Assembly: GCA_958295495.1 (NCBI GenBank) | Contig: OY282352.1 | Span: 4,844,049-4,908,048 of the forward strand | Direction of reading: 5' to 3' | DNA from: an uncultured Latescibacterota bacterium | GTDB lineage: Bacteria; Latescibacterota; UBA2968; UBA8231 | DNA length: 64,000 nucleotides | Shown: piece by piece, positions 42,371 through 51,100 of the stretch | Layout: every line of letters begins with the position of its first letter | Numbering within the stretch: position 1 is the first letter of the stretch | Made by a program: the position numbers and the translations under genes | The notes under the pieces: generated by a model | Database searches by the model: none | What the model saw: only the letters and a program-made list of their open reading frames with translations | Told to the model about the DNA's origin: nothing

Positions 42371-43798
42371 ATGCCTATGGCCATTGCCAATGTCCTCGCC
42401 CAGCGCTACGCCAGTCAGGCGATCCAAGACCTGTGGTCTGAACGCGGTCGCATCGTCCTCGAGCGCGAGTTGTGGATTGCCATCCTCAGAGCACAGCGCG
42501 ACCTAAAGCTTGACGTACCCGCCGCAGCCATAAGGGCCTACGAGCGCGTCAAGGACCAAGTTGACCTCGAATCCATCGCGCGCCGCGAAGCTGTTTTGCG
42601 GCACGATGTCAAGGCGCGCATCGAAGAGTTTTGCAGCTTGGCTGGCTGCGAGCACATTCACAAGGGGATGACCAGCCGCGATCTGACCGACAATGTCGAG
42701 CAGTACCAGATTCTCCGCTCCTTGCAGCAAATGCAGGTGAAGTACGCGGCCCTCCTCCTGCGCTTGGGCCAGCGAGCGCTGCAATGGAAGGATCTCGCGG
42801 TCGCCGGCAGGACCCACTACGCGGCCGCACAACCTACGACGCTCGGCAAGCGCCTCGCCATGTTCGGCGAGGAAATGCTGGGCGCCTTTGACCGCCTCAA
42901 CGAGCTGGTCCAACGCTATCCCCTGCGGGGCCTAAAGGGCGCGGTCGGCACAGCCGTCGACCAACTGACCCTGCTCGCCGGCGACGCCGACAAGCTCGGT
43001 CAACTCCAAAGCCGCGTGCGGCACCACCTCGGCTTCCAACGGGAACTAGGGGCCGTCGGCCAGATCTATCCCCGCAGCCTCGACTTTGAGGTGCTTAGCT
43101 GCCTCTACCAGCTAGGGGCTGGCATTGCCAATCTGGCCCGTGCAATCCGCCTGATGGCCGGCCACGACATGCTAACCGAGGGCTTTGCCGCCGGGCAGGT
43201 CGGCTCTTCGGCCATGCCACACAAAATGAACAGCCGCAGCAGTGAGCGGGTCAATGGGTTGCAGGTCGTCCTCGGCGGCTATGTCCACATGCTGGGCGCG
43301 CTGGCCGGCGATCAGTGGTTTGAAGGGGACGTCTCCTGCTCGGTCGTGCGCCGCGTGGCCCTGCCCGATGGGTTCTTCGCCTTTGATGGCATGCTCGAAA
43401 CCGCGCTCCACATCCTCGACGATATGGGTGTCTATGAAGCGGTAATTGCCCGCGATCTGGACCGCTATTTGCCCTTCCTTGCCACCACGACCCTGCTGAT
43501 GGAAGCCATCCAACGCGGTGCCGGCCGCGAACAGGCCCACACTGCACTCAGAGAGCACACCCAAGCCGCGGCTATCGCGATGCGAGAACAAGGCCGGAGC
43601 ACCAGCGAGTTGGCGCGTCGCTTGGGCGCGGATCCGCGCTTTCCGCTCACGGAAGAGGAAATTGCCGCCACGGTTTCCCAAAGTCGTTGCCTCACAGGTG
43701 CAGCCACCCAGCAAGTAGAGCTTTTCGTCGGCCGGGTAGAGGAATTGGCCGCAGTCCATCCAGAAGCACACACAATCGAAAAGGGCCGGCTGCTCTGA
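42371..43798 (+). CDS. purB: Adenylosuccinate lyase
   Basis: Catalyses two beta-eliminations in AMP synthesis (SAICAR and adenylosuccinate to fumarate plus product). The 475-aa fumarase/aspartase-superfamily protein has HKGMTSRDLTDN, GRTHYAAAQPTTLGKR, the catalytic His region, and the signature loop GSSAMPHKMNSRSSER. Two in-frame ATGs (42371 and 42377) could start it; no clear ribosome-binding site is present, consistent with a very short leader. pyrH follows 5 bases after the stop, pairing purine and pyrimidine genes. Confidence 0.94.
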   Translation: MPMAIANVLAQRYASQAIQDLWSERGRIVLERELWIAILRAQRDLKLDVPAAAIRAYERVKDQVDLESIARREAVLRHDVKARIEEFCSLAGCEHIHKGMTSRDLTDNVEQYQILRSLQQMQVKYAALLLRLGQRALQWKDLAVAGRTHYAAAQPTTLGKRLAMFGEEMLGAFDRLNELVQRYPLRGLKGAVGTAVDQLTLLAGDADKLGQLQSRVRHHLGFQRELGAVGQIYPRSLDFEVLSCLYQLGAGIANLARAIRLMAGHDMLTEGFAAGQVGSSAMPHKMNSRSSERVNGLQVVLGGYVHMLGALAGDQWFEGDVSCSVVRRVALPDGFFAFDGMLETALHILDDMGVYEAVIARDLDRYLPFLATTTLLMEAIQRGAGREQAHTALREHTQAAAIAMREQGRSTSELARRLGADPRFPLTEEEIAATVSQSRCLTGAATQQVELFVGRVEELAAVHPEAHTIEKGRLL

Positions 43799-43803
43799 CC
43801 GCC

Positions 43804-44538
43804 ATGCGCTACAATCGAGTCCTGCTCAAGCTGAGCGGAGAAGCCATCTCCGGCCCACATGACGTGGGCTCCGACCCCGAATCCCTAGAGCACATTGCCG
43901 ACGAAGTCCTCAACTTGCACGCCTGTGGGGTCGAAATATCCATCGTCATTGGCGGTGGCAATATATTCCGCGGCACGCTCGCCAGTCAGTGGGGCATTGA
44001 ACGGGCCGAAGCCGACAACATCGGCATGATGGGAACGGTGATCAACAGCCTGATGTTGCGCGGGGTCCTCACCTCTAAATCCAATGCCGAAGTCCGGGTG
44101 ATGAGCGCCATTCCCATCAACGCGGTAGCCGAGCCTTTTATTCGGCTACGTGCAATCCACCACTTAGAAAAGCACTACATCGTCATCTTTGCCGCCGGCA
44201 TTGGCAATCCGTACGTCACTACGGACTACACCGCGGCCCAGCGCGCGATAGAAACGCGGTCCCAAGCCCTGCTTTTTGCCAAGAATCAAGTCAGCGGCAT
44301 CTTTACCTCCGACCCCCATGCCGATCCCCAAGCGAGGCTGTACCGGCAGATGCACTACAACACGATCATCCAAAAAAACCTCACCATCGCCGACCAATCC
44401 TCAGTCCTGTTGGCGCGCGATCACAAGATGCCCATGCATTTTTTTGACTTCTCTGACAGGGGAACCATCTTGCGTATCTGCCGCGACCAAGACATAGGCA
44501 CCTTGGTGACAGATGTGGATGAAGACATAGTAGAATAG
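43804..44538 (+). CDS. pyrH: UMP kinase
   Basis: Phosphorylates UMP to UDP. The 244-aa amino-acid-kinase-fold protein has RVLLKLSGEAISG, IVIGGGNIFRG, ADNIGMMGTVINSLMLRGVL, and the nucleotide-binding region FAAGIGNPYVTTDYTAAQRA. The region that is usually KVDGVY reads NQVSGIFTSDPH, within family variation. The frame is open from 43687, but ATG 43804 is the family start. A bidirectional terminator follows 2 bases after the stop. Confidence 0.94.
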   Translation: MRYNRVLLKLSGEAISGPHDVGSDPESLEHIADEVLNLHACGVEISIVIGGGNIFRGTLASQWGIERAEADNIGMMGTVINSLMLRGVLTSKSNAEVRVMSAIPINAVAEPFIRLRAIHHLEKHYIVIFAAGIGNPYVTTDYTAAQRAIETRSQALLFAKNQVSGIFTSDPHADPQARLYRQMHYNTIIQKNLTIADQSSVLLARDHKMPMHFFDFSDRGTILRICRDQDIGTLVTDVDEDIVE

Positions 44539-44540
44539 AC

Positions 44541-44573
44541 AAAAAGGCCGTCCCGCTCCGGGGACGGCCTTTT
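44541..44573. terminator. Bidirectional terminator between pyrH and the PorV-like gene
   Basis: Stem AAAAGGCCGTCCC / GGGACGGCCTTTT with loop gctccg (44555-44560). T-runs lie on both strands (44570-44573 on plus, the A-run at 44541-44545 on minus), suiting the convergent genes on each side. Confidence 0.88.
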
Positions 44574-44599
44574 CTCATGCGGGGCGGGGCTTTTTTGGT

Positions 44600-45526
44600 T
44601 TAGAATTCGTACGAGAAGGAGAACCGATGCGCGCCATTGGTCTCGGTCAGATCCAAGCCAATGTCATACGCATAGTCGAATACCAACTGGTTCCACTGAT
44701 AGCCCAACCCCGCATTCAACCCCCCCCCAGCCTCCTCGGCCAACAAACGACGACCCCCCGCCCGCAACTGCAACCCCTCCACCAACTGCGTCTCCCCACC
44801 AACCACCAACCCGTGATCCGACCCCTCCCCCGTCAAATCCCGACGAACGTATTGAACCGACACCAACGACTGACTGCTCAGCCGATAGCCCACCCCCACA
44901 TGCACGTCCATGGGCAACGCACCCGCATCCGCGTCGCCAGCCACCTCGCCATACGCCACATTCGGCTGGTTGATATTCTTCAACAACACCCCCACCTGCG
45001 CCCCTTGCACCGGACTCTGCCACAGCAAACCCAAATCCACCCCGACATTGCCCGCGCTCTTATTCGACAGCGGATCGGGACGACCCTCATCGTCGGGTAT
45101 CGACCCCACGCTCCAAAACAAATACTTGGCCGACACCCCCACCTGCAGCCGACGTTGCACCTGATACGACAGCGACACAAACGCCCCGTTCTCGCTCATC
45201 AGCGACGAGCCAATCCGCTCATACCCCAACCCCAACCCCAGCTTGTCGCCCAAAGGCTGGGCATAGGAGACCACATGCTGCCCCAGATCGTCGCCTTCGA
45301 TGCCGGCATACAAAAGCGACACATTGGTGTAGGCCACCTGACGCTGTGCGACCTGCCCCAACCCCGCCGGATTGGCGAACACCGCATCCGCATTGTCGGC
45401 CACCGCCACAAAGCTGTTGCCCAGCCCCTGGGCCCGAGCACCCGAGCCGACATTCTGAATGTTCACCACCCCGTCGCTTGCAGTTGCCAGCAGGGCCGCG
45501 CAAATAATGCCAATTGCAATTTTCAT
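44600..45526 (-). CDS. PorV/UPF0164-type outer-membrane beta-barrel protein
   Basis: A 308-aa secreted protein with a signal peptide (MKIAIGIICAALLATASDG), then the conserved NVGSGARAQGLGNSFVAVAD, NADAVFANPAGLG and alternating beta strands to a C-terminal aromatic end (RFSFSYEF). This is the signature of the UPF0164/PorV group, FadL-like barrels associated in Bacteroidota with type IX secretion or outer-membrane assembly. No other PorSS gene is present, so a type IX link is not shown. The start is ATG 45526 with a strong ggaggaggc site. Its own promoter lies at 45591-45620. Confidence 0.82.
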   Translation of the reverse strand: MKIAIGIICAALLATASDGVVNIQNVGSGARAQGLGNSFVAVADNADAVFANPAGLGQVAQRQVAYTNVSLLYAGIEGDDLGQHVVSYAQPLGDKLGLGLGYERIGSSLMSENGAFVSLSYQVQRRLQVGVSAKYLFWSVGSIPDDEGRPDPLSNKSAGNVGVDLGLLWQSPVQGAQVGVLLKNINQPNVAYGEVAGDADAGALPMDVHVGVGYRLSSQSLVSVQYVRRDLTGEGSDHGLVVGGETQLVEGLQLRAGGRRLLAEEAGGGLNAGLGYQWNQLVFDYAYDIGLDLTETNGAHRFSFSYEF

Positions 45527-45590
45527 AAGCTTGCCTCCTCCACTTGGTGAGATGCGCTTGTCTTGTACTGTGCATTGCATTTAGTATAAA

Positions 45591-45620
45591 AGTATAAATA
45601 TATAAACTATTACCCGTCAA
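45591..45620 (-). promoter_or_regulatory. Sigma-70-type promoter for the PorV-like gene
   Basis: On the minus strand TTGACG (45615-45620), 18-base spacer and TATACT (45591-45596), with A/T-rich sequence between. It is about 65 bases upstream of the start codon. Confidence 0.6.
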
Positions 45621-45732
45621 TAAAAATAGCCCCGCTCGCGCTGCTGCCAATTCCTTGACGAATCGCGGCCCTATGGTCGTTATTATGAGTTTCCTACGGA
45701 ATTTATCCCAAACTCACGAGGTGAGGTGAACT

Positions 45733-46353
45733 TTGACCACTATTAAAGCGACCAATATCGTCCGACACGAGGGCCATGTCAGCCGCGAGCAACGCGAAAG
45801 CCTGTTGCGCCAACAAGGGGGGTTGCTCTGGCTGACGGGCTTGCCGAGTTCCGGCAAAAGCACGATTGCCTATACGGTCGAACACGCCTTGGTTGCCCGC
45901 GGCCATTTGGCCTATGTGCTAGACGGCGATAACATCCGCTTTGGGCTCAACAAAAATTTGGGCTTTTCTACCGAGGACCGGGCGGAAAATATCCGGCGAA
46001 TCGGCGAGGTAGGAAAGCTCTTTGTCGATGGGGGCTTCCTAACCCTCGCCAGCTTTGTCAGTCCCTATCGCGCCGACCGCGACGGGGTGCGGGCCCTTAT
46101 GGCAGAGGGCGACTTCGTGGAAATTTTCGTCAGTGCTCCGGTCGAAGTATGCGCCGAGCGCGACCCCAAGGGCCTCTACAAAAAGGCACAAGCCGGTGAA
46201 ATACCCAACTTTACTGGTGTTTCAGACCCCTATGAGGAACCTGAAAACCCCGAACTGGTCATTGAAACCGACGCAGCAACGCCTGCGGAGGCGGCCGCGC
46301 AGATCATCGACCTCTTAGAGAGCATGGGTAAAATTCAACCCATACAGGCTTGA
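45733..46353 (+). CDS. cysC: Adenylyl-sulfate kinase
   Basis: Phosphorylates adenosine 5'-phosphosulfate to PAPS. The 206-aa protein has the P-loop LTGLPSSGKSTIA, VLDGDNIRFGLNKNLGFSTE, RAENIRRIGEVGKLF, SPYRADRDGVRAL and FVSAPVEVCAERDPKGLYKK. The start is TTG 45733 with a gaggtgag site upstream. No sulfate adenylyltransferase, PAPS reductase or sulfotransferase is nearby, so whether PAPS feeds assimilation or sulfation cannot be told. A terminator follows. Confidence 0.94.
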   Translation: MTTIKATNIVRHEGHVSREQRESLLRQQGGLLWLTGLPSSGKSTIAYTVEHALVARGHLAYVLDGDNIRFGLNKNLGFSTEDRAENIRRIGEVGKLFVDGGFLTLASFVSPYRADRDGVRALMAEGDFVEIFVSAPVEVCAERDPKGLYKKAQAGEIPNFTGVSDPYEEPENPELVIETDAATPAEAAAQIIDLLESMGKIQPIQA

Positions 46354-46388
46354 ACAGACCTATCCAGCCTATTCCTTCCGCCATGTAC

Positions 46389-46414
46389 CAGGGGATCGTC
46401 AGATCCCCTGTTTT
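46389..46414 (+). terminator. Rho-independent terminator after cysC
   Basis: Perfect 9-bp stem CAGGGGATC / GATCCCCTG with a 4-base loop, followed by TTTT. It lies between cysC and the next plus-strand gene. Confidence 0.8.
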
Positions 46415-46429
46415 GCGTTTGCAAGCGCG

Positions 46430-47443
46430 ATGCACAAGATGCTAAAACAAACCCTTCAGTACGGGCTGAGTCTGGGCTTAATGGGGCTTTTTATCTATTG
46501 GGCCTTTGAGGGGATAAACCGCGGGGAACTGTGGGATGCCATGACCGGCATTCCGCCGGTTTGGGCCGCTATCTTATGCGTCGCAACGCTGGGAACCTTG
46601 GTATTGCGAGCTTGGCGCTGGATGGTCCTCATGCGGCCCTTTGCACCGCAAGTGAGCAACCTCAACGCGTCGCTCGCCTTGGCCGTATGCTATGCAGCCA
46701 ATGTGGCCGTGCCGCGTTCGGGCGAGGTGATGCGGTGCGTCAGCCTCAAGTGGACCGCTGGGGCGAGCATCAGCGCCTTGATGGCTACAATAGTGGTAGA
46801 GCGCATTCTCGATCTGTTTTGGCTCATCGTCTTGTTCTGGCTCATCGTCTATATAGATATTGCCCTGCCCGTACTTTGGATGCCGGTCGGCGCAAATCGG
46901 GACACCATTGGCCTATTGGCCCTAGCCGGCTGCTTGGTCGCGCTGGGTGCGTTGGTTTTGGTATCGGTTTATCGGGAAAAAATTTTGGCTCGAATGCGCC
47001 CGCTGCTCACGCGGCTCGCTTGGGGACGCGGCGAGCGGCTCCTCGAAATCATTGAGACCTTCATCGGTGGGCTTTCTGCCCTGCGGCAACAGCCGACGGC
47101 GTACTTTGAAATCCTCGTCAGCTCGATCCTGCTTAACGCGATCTACGTGTTCATTGTTTACGCGGCTTTTATCGGCATGGGTTTGCACCAAACATACGAC
47201 CTCGACGCAGCAGCGGCGCTGGTAATCATGGCCATATCGTCCATAGGAGTGATCATCCCGACGCCCGGGGCAATAGGCTCGTATCACCTTTTCTTCGGCG
47301 AGGCCCTGCACCGCCTCTACGCGGTGCCCCTCCCCACCGCTTTAGCCTGCGCCACCTTGACCCATGCTTTAGCGACCCTGACCTACGTCCTCGTCGGCGG
47401 CCCGACGCTGCTGTGGCAGTGGCATCGGAGCCGGCAGAGGTAG
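46430..47443 (+). CDS. Flippase-like membrane protein (LPG-synthase-TM family)
   Basis: A 337-aa polytopic protein with about 8 helices and PF03706-type landmarks: VLRAWRWMVLMRPF, AANVAVPRSGEVMRCVSLKW, VVERILDLFWLIVLFW, and IPTPGAIGSYHLFFGEAL. Relatives include AglD-type and other flippase-like proteins. There is no cytosolic synthase domain. It is a distant paralogue of the protein at 27968-28798. The ATG lies 16 bases after the cysC terminator, so a promoter is not obvious. Confidence 0.8.
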   Translation: MHKMLKQTLQYGLSLGLMGLFIYWAFEGINRGELWDAMTGIPPVWAAILCVATLGTLVLRAWRWMVLMRPFAPQVSNLNASLALAVCYAANVAVPRSGEVMRCVSLKWTAGASISALMATIVVERILDLFWLIVLFWLIVYIDIALPVLWMPVGANRDTIGLLALAGCLVALGALVLVSVYREKILARMRPLLTRLAWGRGERLLEIIETFIGGLSALRQQPTAYFEILVSSILLNAIYVFIVYAAFIGMGLHQTYDLDAAAALVIMAISSIGVIIPTPGAIGSYHLFFGEALHRLYAVPLPTALACATLTHALATLTYVLVGGPTLLWQWHRSRQR

Positions 47444-47450
47444 AGGTAGT

Positions 47451-48296
47451 TCAGAATATCCAGACGATCAGGGTCGATCCACCCACGTAGCCGAAGGCCT
47501 CTATCAGCCCGGCCCCCACATTCGGCTGCTCCTCAACCTGTTCGGCACCCAAGCGGACACCGGGTGCCAACAGCACATCGGTCAACTTGTGGATGGCGTA
47601 GAGCGCGACAAAACCAAAGCCCACATCTACGCCAAAAGTTTGGAGGCCGATGAGCCACCCTGCGTAGTCGCCGGCCACGGCGATGCTGACGATATTGCCC
47701 ATGCCCACCAGCAAGCCGCCGAACGCCAAGCCGACCGCGGCATTATCGCGCTCTAGTTCGCGGTGTATCGAATGCGGGGTAATCCACTCGTAGAGTAGCC
47801 CGGCCACTATCAGCACCACTTGCGCCAGTAGCCAGAAGACCACGCCGCTCCACAACGGCCCCTCGCCCTGCACGATAGCTAGGACAATCAGACCATTGGC
47901 AATGTGCATCCCCGCCTCGACAAAGGCCGTCCCCATATTCTGATCTTCGATGACCTCTTTGCGATTGTCGAAGTGGGGCAGGAGCACCCGCTCGCATAGT
48001 ACGCCGGCGACGAACATCAAGACAATCGCCACAAGGCCGTACTGGGCGATGCCAATCAGATCGGCTTGCCAGCCCAGCGAAGGGCCGCTCAATGCCCCCC
48101 CCAGTGCCAAGCAAATCCCCAAGCAATAACCGCCCACCGCAACGGCCAGCGCGTGGTTGTTGCGGCCGTAGAGTTCGTCCTTGAGATTGACCCGGCGAAA
48201 AATTCGGGCATAGACCTGCTTGGCGACAAAGAGCAGGACGAAAGCCTCTAAGAGATAGACTAAGGTCTGGGCCATCTGCACCACTATATTGTCCAC
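47451..48296 (-). CDS. DUF350 (YjfL-type) membrane protein with two repeats
   Basis: A 281-aa protein of about 8 helices built from two similar halves. Each contains an Asn-x-Ala plus Gly-rich pattern (GRNNHALAVAVGGYCLGICL and ERDNAAVGLAFGGLLVGMGN) characteristic of DUF350/YjfL. The start is GTG 48296, with AGGGGGAA just upstream; the longer open frame would overlap the previous gene. DUF350 proteins co-occur with PspA, DUF4178 and polyamine-synthase-like genes in many bacteria, as in this cluster, and are thought to act in membrane modification. It is the last gene of the long minus-strand run. Confidence 0.85.
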   Translation of the reverse strand: MDNIVVQMAQTLVYLLEAFVLLFVAKQVYARIFRRVNLKDELYGRNNHALAVAVGGYCLGICLALGGALSGPSLGWQADLIGIAQYGLVAIVLMFVAGVLCERVLLPHFDNRKEVIEDQNMGTAFVEAGMHIANGLIVLAIVQGEGPLWSGVVFWLLAQVVLIVAGLLYEWITPHSIHRELERDNAAVGLAFGGLLVGMGNIVSIAVAGDYAGWLIGLQTFGVDVGFGFVALYAIHKLTDVLLAPGVRLGAEQVEEQPNVGAGLIEAFGYVGGSTLIVWIF

Positions 48297-48306
48297 TGCG
48301 TTCCCC

Positions 48307-49014
48307 CTATTTTCCAGAGCGCGAGGCACCGCGTCCCCACCCGGAGGTGGTGCGGCCCATGCGGTTTTTGACTTGGCCACTAAAGGCTTGGCGGCGGCTT
48401 TGCTGACGCTGGTAGAATTGCGGTCGCGTCTTTTGGGTTTGCGAGCCGCGCGACCCAAAGGTGGGCCGCCCCCCTTTCACCGGCCCGTAGTACGGACGGC
48501 CCCGTTCCCGGTTGCGGCGGTAGTCCTCCCAATCCCCTCGACCAACGCCCCATCCCCCCATTAAATCGCGCATCAGCGCGTACTGGCCGTAGAATTGCCA
48601 GAAGCCGCCGCCGCCCCAAAACCCGTACTGGGAATTGCCGACGTATTGATAGCCGGGCGGGTGCGCTTGATTGGCGCCGGTGCGGCGGCCGTCTAGCGAC
48701 TTGGAGGCCACGACCATGCCGACGTAGTTCTCATAGCGGTAGAAGGTTTCTTCGTTGACTTCCAGCCAATCGGTGCGGCGTTCCTGATAGACGATGGTAT
48801 CGCGCCCGGCGACGCGCTGCCCCGCAGCGGTCAACACCTGAAAGCGGAGGGCGTAGTCGGGGAAAAATGAGCGATCTTCGATGCGGCTATCATCGACGAT
48901 CAGGGAATACTCGGGGTAGCGCTCGAGGTCGCGTATCAGCTCCCGCACCGGGTCTTTGGAACTCCCACAGGCCGCGAGCGCGAATAGGGCGAGTAAAGCC
49001 ATGCGCCGAGGCAT
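48307..49014 (-). CDS. Lipoprotein with Gly/Arg-rich tail
   Basis: A 235-aa protein starting MPRRMALLALFALAACGSS, a clear lipoprotein signal with Cys at residue 16. A folded N-terminal part follows (about residues 20-110; VDDSRIEDRSFFPDYALRFQ, DWLEVNEETFYRYENYVGM), then a low-complexity Gly/Tyr/Arg-rich region. It lies between DUF4178 and DUF350, the position where other clusters of this type often carry a DUF4247 or similar small exported protein, but I cannot show homology. Function unknown. Confidence 0.72.
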   Translation of the reverse strand: MPRRMALLALFALAACGSSKDPVRELIRDLERYPEYSLIVDDSRIEDRSFFPDYALRFQVLTAAGQRVAGRDTIVYQERRTDWLEVNEETFYRYENYVGMVVASKSLDGRRTGANQAHPPGYQYVGNSQYGFWGGGGFWQFYGQYALMRDLMGGWGVGRGDWEDYRRNRERGRPYYGPVKGGRPTFGSRGSQTQKTRPQFYQRQQSRRQAFSGQVKNRMGRTTSGWGRGASRSGK

Positions 49015-49015
49015 T

Positions 49016-49567
49016 TTAGGTCCCCTCCTCCACCGGCAAGATGTCGGTGAATTGGTATTCCTCTACCTCCAAGCCGGCGTACGCGGCAAAGTCGCGCTCG
49101 CCCCATTGGCTGATAAAAAGCACCTTGCCTTCTACTCCTTCAAACGACCAATTGACAAATTCGCGCTCCGCATCGGTGCCGTCTTTGCGGTACAGACCAG
49201 CCTCGCTCGTGTTCCCCACGTATTCATCGCCCGCAAACTGTACGACTTCAGGCGGGTCGCCGTCGGCAACAATCGCCGCCGCAATATCGCCCGCAATCTC
49301 GTCGATACCAATAGCCCGCGTCAGGGTCCAAAAGGCCCGGCCGTCCTCGACCGCGCGCTCGAGAAAATTTACCTCCTCATCGGCCCGCAGCTCCCACTCC
49401 TCGGTCACATAACCATCGTAATCATAGGTTCCATAGCCTGTGACTTGCCAAGTTTTGAGGTCGTAATCGACCAAGAACCCCACTTTCATGGTGCTGAGCG
49501 AATACTCCTCATACGCCTGTTCGTCGTCTTCACTTTGGCGACCGCCGAACCACTTTTTAAGCCCCAT
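49016..49567 (-). CDS. DUF4178 family protein
   Basis: A 183-aa soluble beta-rich protein matching DUF4178: STMKVGFLVDYDLKTWQVTG, GTYDYDGYVTEEWEL, and NWSFEGVEGKVLFISQWGER near the end. The acidic patch and lack of signal peptide suggest a cytoplasmic protein. DUF4178 genes cluster with DUF350 and spermidine-synthase-like genes in diverse bacteria. Here it lies 12 bases downstream of the spermidine-synthase-like gene and 1 base upstream of the lipoprotein gene. Confidence 0.82.
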   Translation of the reverse strand: MGLKKWFGGRQSEDDEQAYEEYSLSTMKVGFLVDYDLKTWQVTGYGTYDYDGYVTEEWELRADEEVNFLERAVEDGRAFWTLTRAIGIDEIAGDIAAAIVADGDPPEVVQFAGDEYVGNTSEAGLYRKDGTDAEREFVNWSFEGVEGKVLFISQWGERDFAAYAGLEVEEYQFTDILPVEEGT

Positions 49568-49579
49568 TTCGCCTTCCTT

Positions 49580-51100
49580 TCAAAACTGAGTACCCCAACC
49601 CCGTCGATAATAACGCGCCAGCACCGGCCTATCAAGTCGGTTGGCCTGTACGGGCAAGCGGGCCATATCGCCGTCGAACACCGCGAGGGCATCCCAGACT
49701 TGGCGGTCGATATAGCGCGTGGGCACCGCAAAGGCGACTGCCGTCGGATCCAGCCCCGCGGATCCTGCTAAGTGGAATCCCCACTCGCCAAAGGAAGGAA
49801 CGTGCAAGTGGTAGGAGTGGACGGCAAAGCCCGCTTCTTCCAAGGCCGCGGCAATGCTCCAGTACGCGGCGCGGGCGTGGTACGGGCTGGAAGCCTGAGT
49901 GACCAGCACACCGCCGGGGCCTAACAGCCTGCGGCACAGCCTATAGGCTTCGACCGAATAGAGCTTGGCCAAGCTCTCTTCGCGGGGATCGGGCAGGTCG
50001 ATTAGTATCGCGTTGTATGGCACGTGCTCGCGCTGCAAAAAGACAAAGCCGTCTTCGTTGACCACGCGCACCGGGCGGCGATTCAAGGCATTGTCGTTGA
50101 GCCGGGTCAGGTGGATATTGCGCTGGGCCAACCGCGTTACCGCTGGGTCGAGATCGACTAGATCGACGTGCTGGATCTCCTCGTATTTTAGCACCTCCCG
50201 CGCCGTCAGCCCGTCCCCTCCCCCGATGATGAGCACCCTTTCGCGGGAGGGGGCTAGCGCCATAGCCGGATGGACTAGGGCCTCGTGATAGCGGTGCTCG
50301 TCAATGGAGGCGAATTGCAAGTGCCCGTTGAGATAGAGCCGCAGGTGTTCGTCGCGCTGGGTCAGGACGATTTGCTGGTAGGCCGATTGCTCGCTGTGGA
50401 CGATGCGATCTTCGTAGAGGTCGCTTTCCCACCGCGCCCGCAGCCCCTCCCCCTGCCAAGCCAGCACCCCTAGGGCCGCAATAACCGCCAGCGCTTGCGC
50501 CCCGAGCGAGCGGAAGGCGCGCTGCTCGAGCAACGTCCCCTTAAACGCAAGAACCACGCCGAGGCCGAGGGCTGCGTTGACCAAGCCAGCGACCAAGGCC
50601 GTATGTAGGCTGCCGAGAAAGGGCAACAGGATGTACGGGAAGAGCAACGAGGCCAACAAGGCCCCCAGATAATCGAGGGACAAAACATTAGATAACGCCG
50701 CGCGCAGCGTACCGTGCCCGCGCAAAAGCCGGGTAATCAGCGGCACTTCCAAGCCGATCAACGCGCCAATCGCCGTGCTCAAAGCCAACATGCCGGCCCT
50801 AAAGTGGTCGGTGTATCCGTAGAGCACGTAGAGTACGCCAACCGAAACTCCACCCAAAAGCCCCAGCCAAATCTCTAGCTGGGCTAGCCGCGTCAACAGC
50901 AAGGGGTCGGCGACAAAGCGCGAAAGCCAAGAGCCAAGCCCCATCGCGGCGAGGAAAAAGCCGATCGTCAGGGAAAACTGCTCGACGCTATTGCCGAGGA
51001 AGTAAGACGACACGCTGCCGATGAGTAGCTGATAGACGATGGCGCAAACGGCGGCCGAGAAAATGGCCACCAGCAAAAACAGCGAGCCTAGCCTAGGCAT
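49580..51100 (-). CDS. Membrane-anchored spermidine-synthase-like aminopropyltransferase
   Basis: A 506-aa fusion of an N-terminal membrane domain of about 7 helices (residues 1-215) and a C-terminal spermidine/spermine synthase domain (about 230-480). The enzyme half shows LQFASIDEHRYHEALVHPAM, the decarboxylated-SAM site IIGGGDGLTAREVLKY (GGGDG at 293-297), VDLVDLDPAV and the active-site region LIDLPDPREESLAKLYSVEA. Key Asp positions appear conserved. Family members transfer aminopropyl groups; the membrane-fused type is usually near PspA/DUF350. No speD is visible. ATG 51100 overlaps the FAD oxidoreductase gene by 8 bases. Confidence 0.88.
   Translation of the reverse strand: MPRLGSLFLLVAIFSAAVCAIVYQLLIGSVSSYFLGNSVEQFSLTIGFFLAAMGLGSWLSRFVADPLLLTRLAQLEIWLGLLGGVSVGVLYVLYGYTDHFRAGMLALSTAIGALIGLEVPLITRLLRGHGTLRAALSNVLSLDYLGALLASLLFPYILLPFLGSLHTALVAGLVNAALGLGVVLAFKGTLLEQRAFRSLGAQALAVIAALGVLAWQGEGLRARWESDLYEDRIVHSEQSAYQQIVLTQRDEHLRLYLNGHLQFASIDEHRYHEALVHPAMALAPSRERVLIIGGGDGLTAREVLKYEEIQHVDLVDLDPAVTRLAQRNIHLTRLNDNALNRRPVRVVNEDGFVFLQREHVPYNAILIDLPDPREESLAKLYSVEAYRLCRRLLGPGGVLVTQASSPYHARAAYWSIAAALEEAGFAVHSYHLHVPSFGEWGFHLAGSAGLDPTAVAFAVPTRYIDRQVWDALAVFDGDMARLPVQANRLDRPVLARYYRRGWGTQF

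Noticed and set aside
44627..45550. A 307-codon plus-strand open frame opposite the PorV-like gene
   Set aside because: Pro/Arg/His/Gln-rich composition typical of an antisense shadow; the minus-strand gene has a signal peptide, family motifs, promoter and ribosome-binding site.
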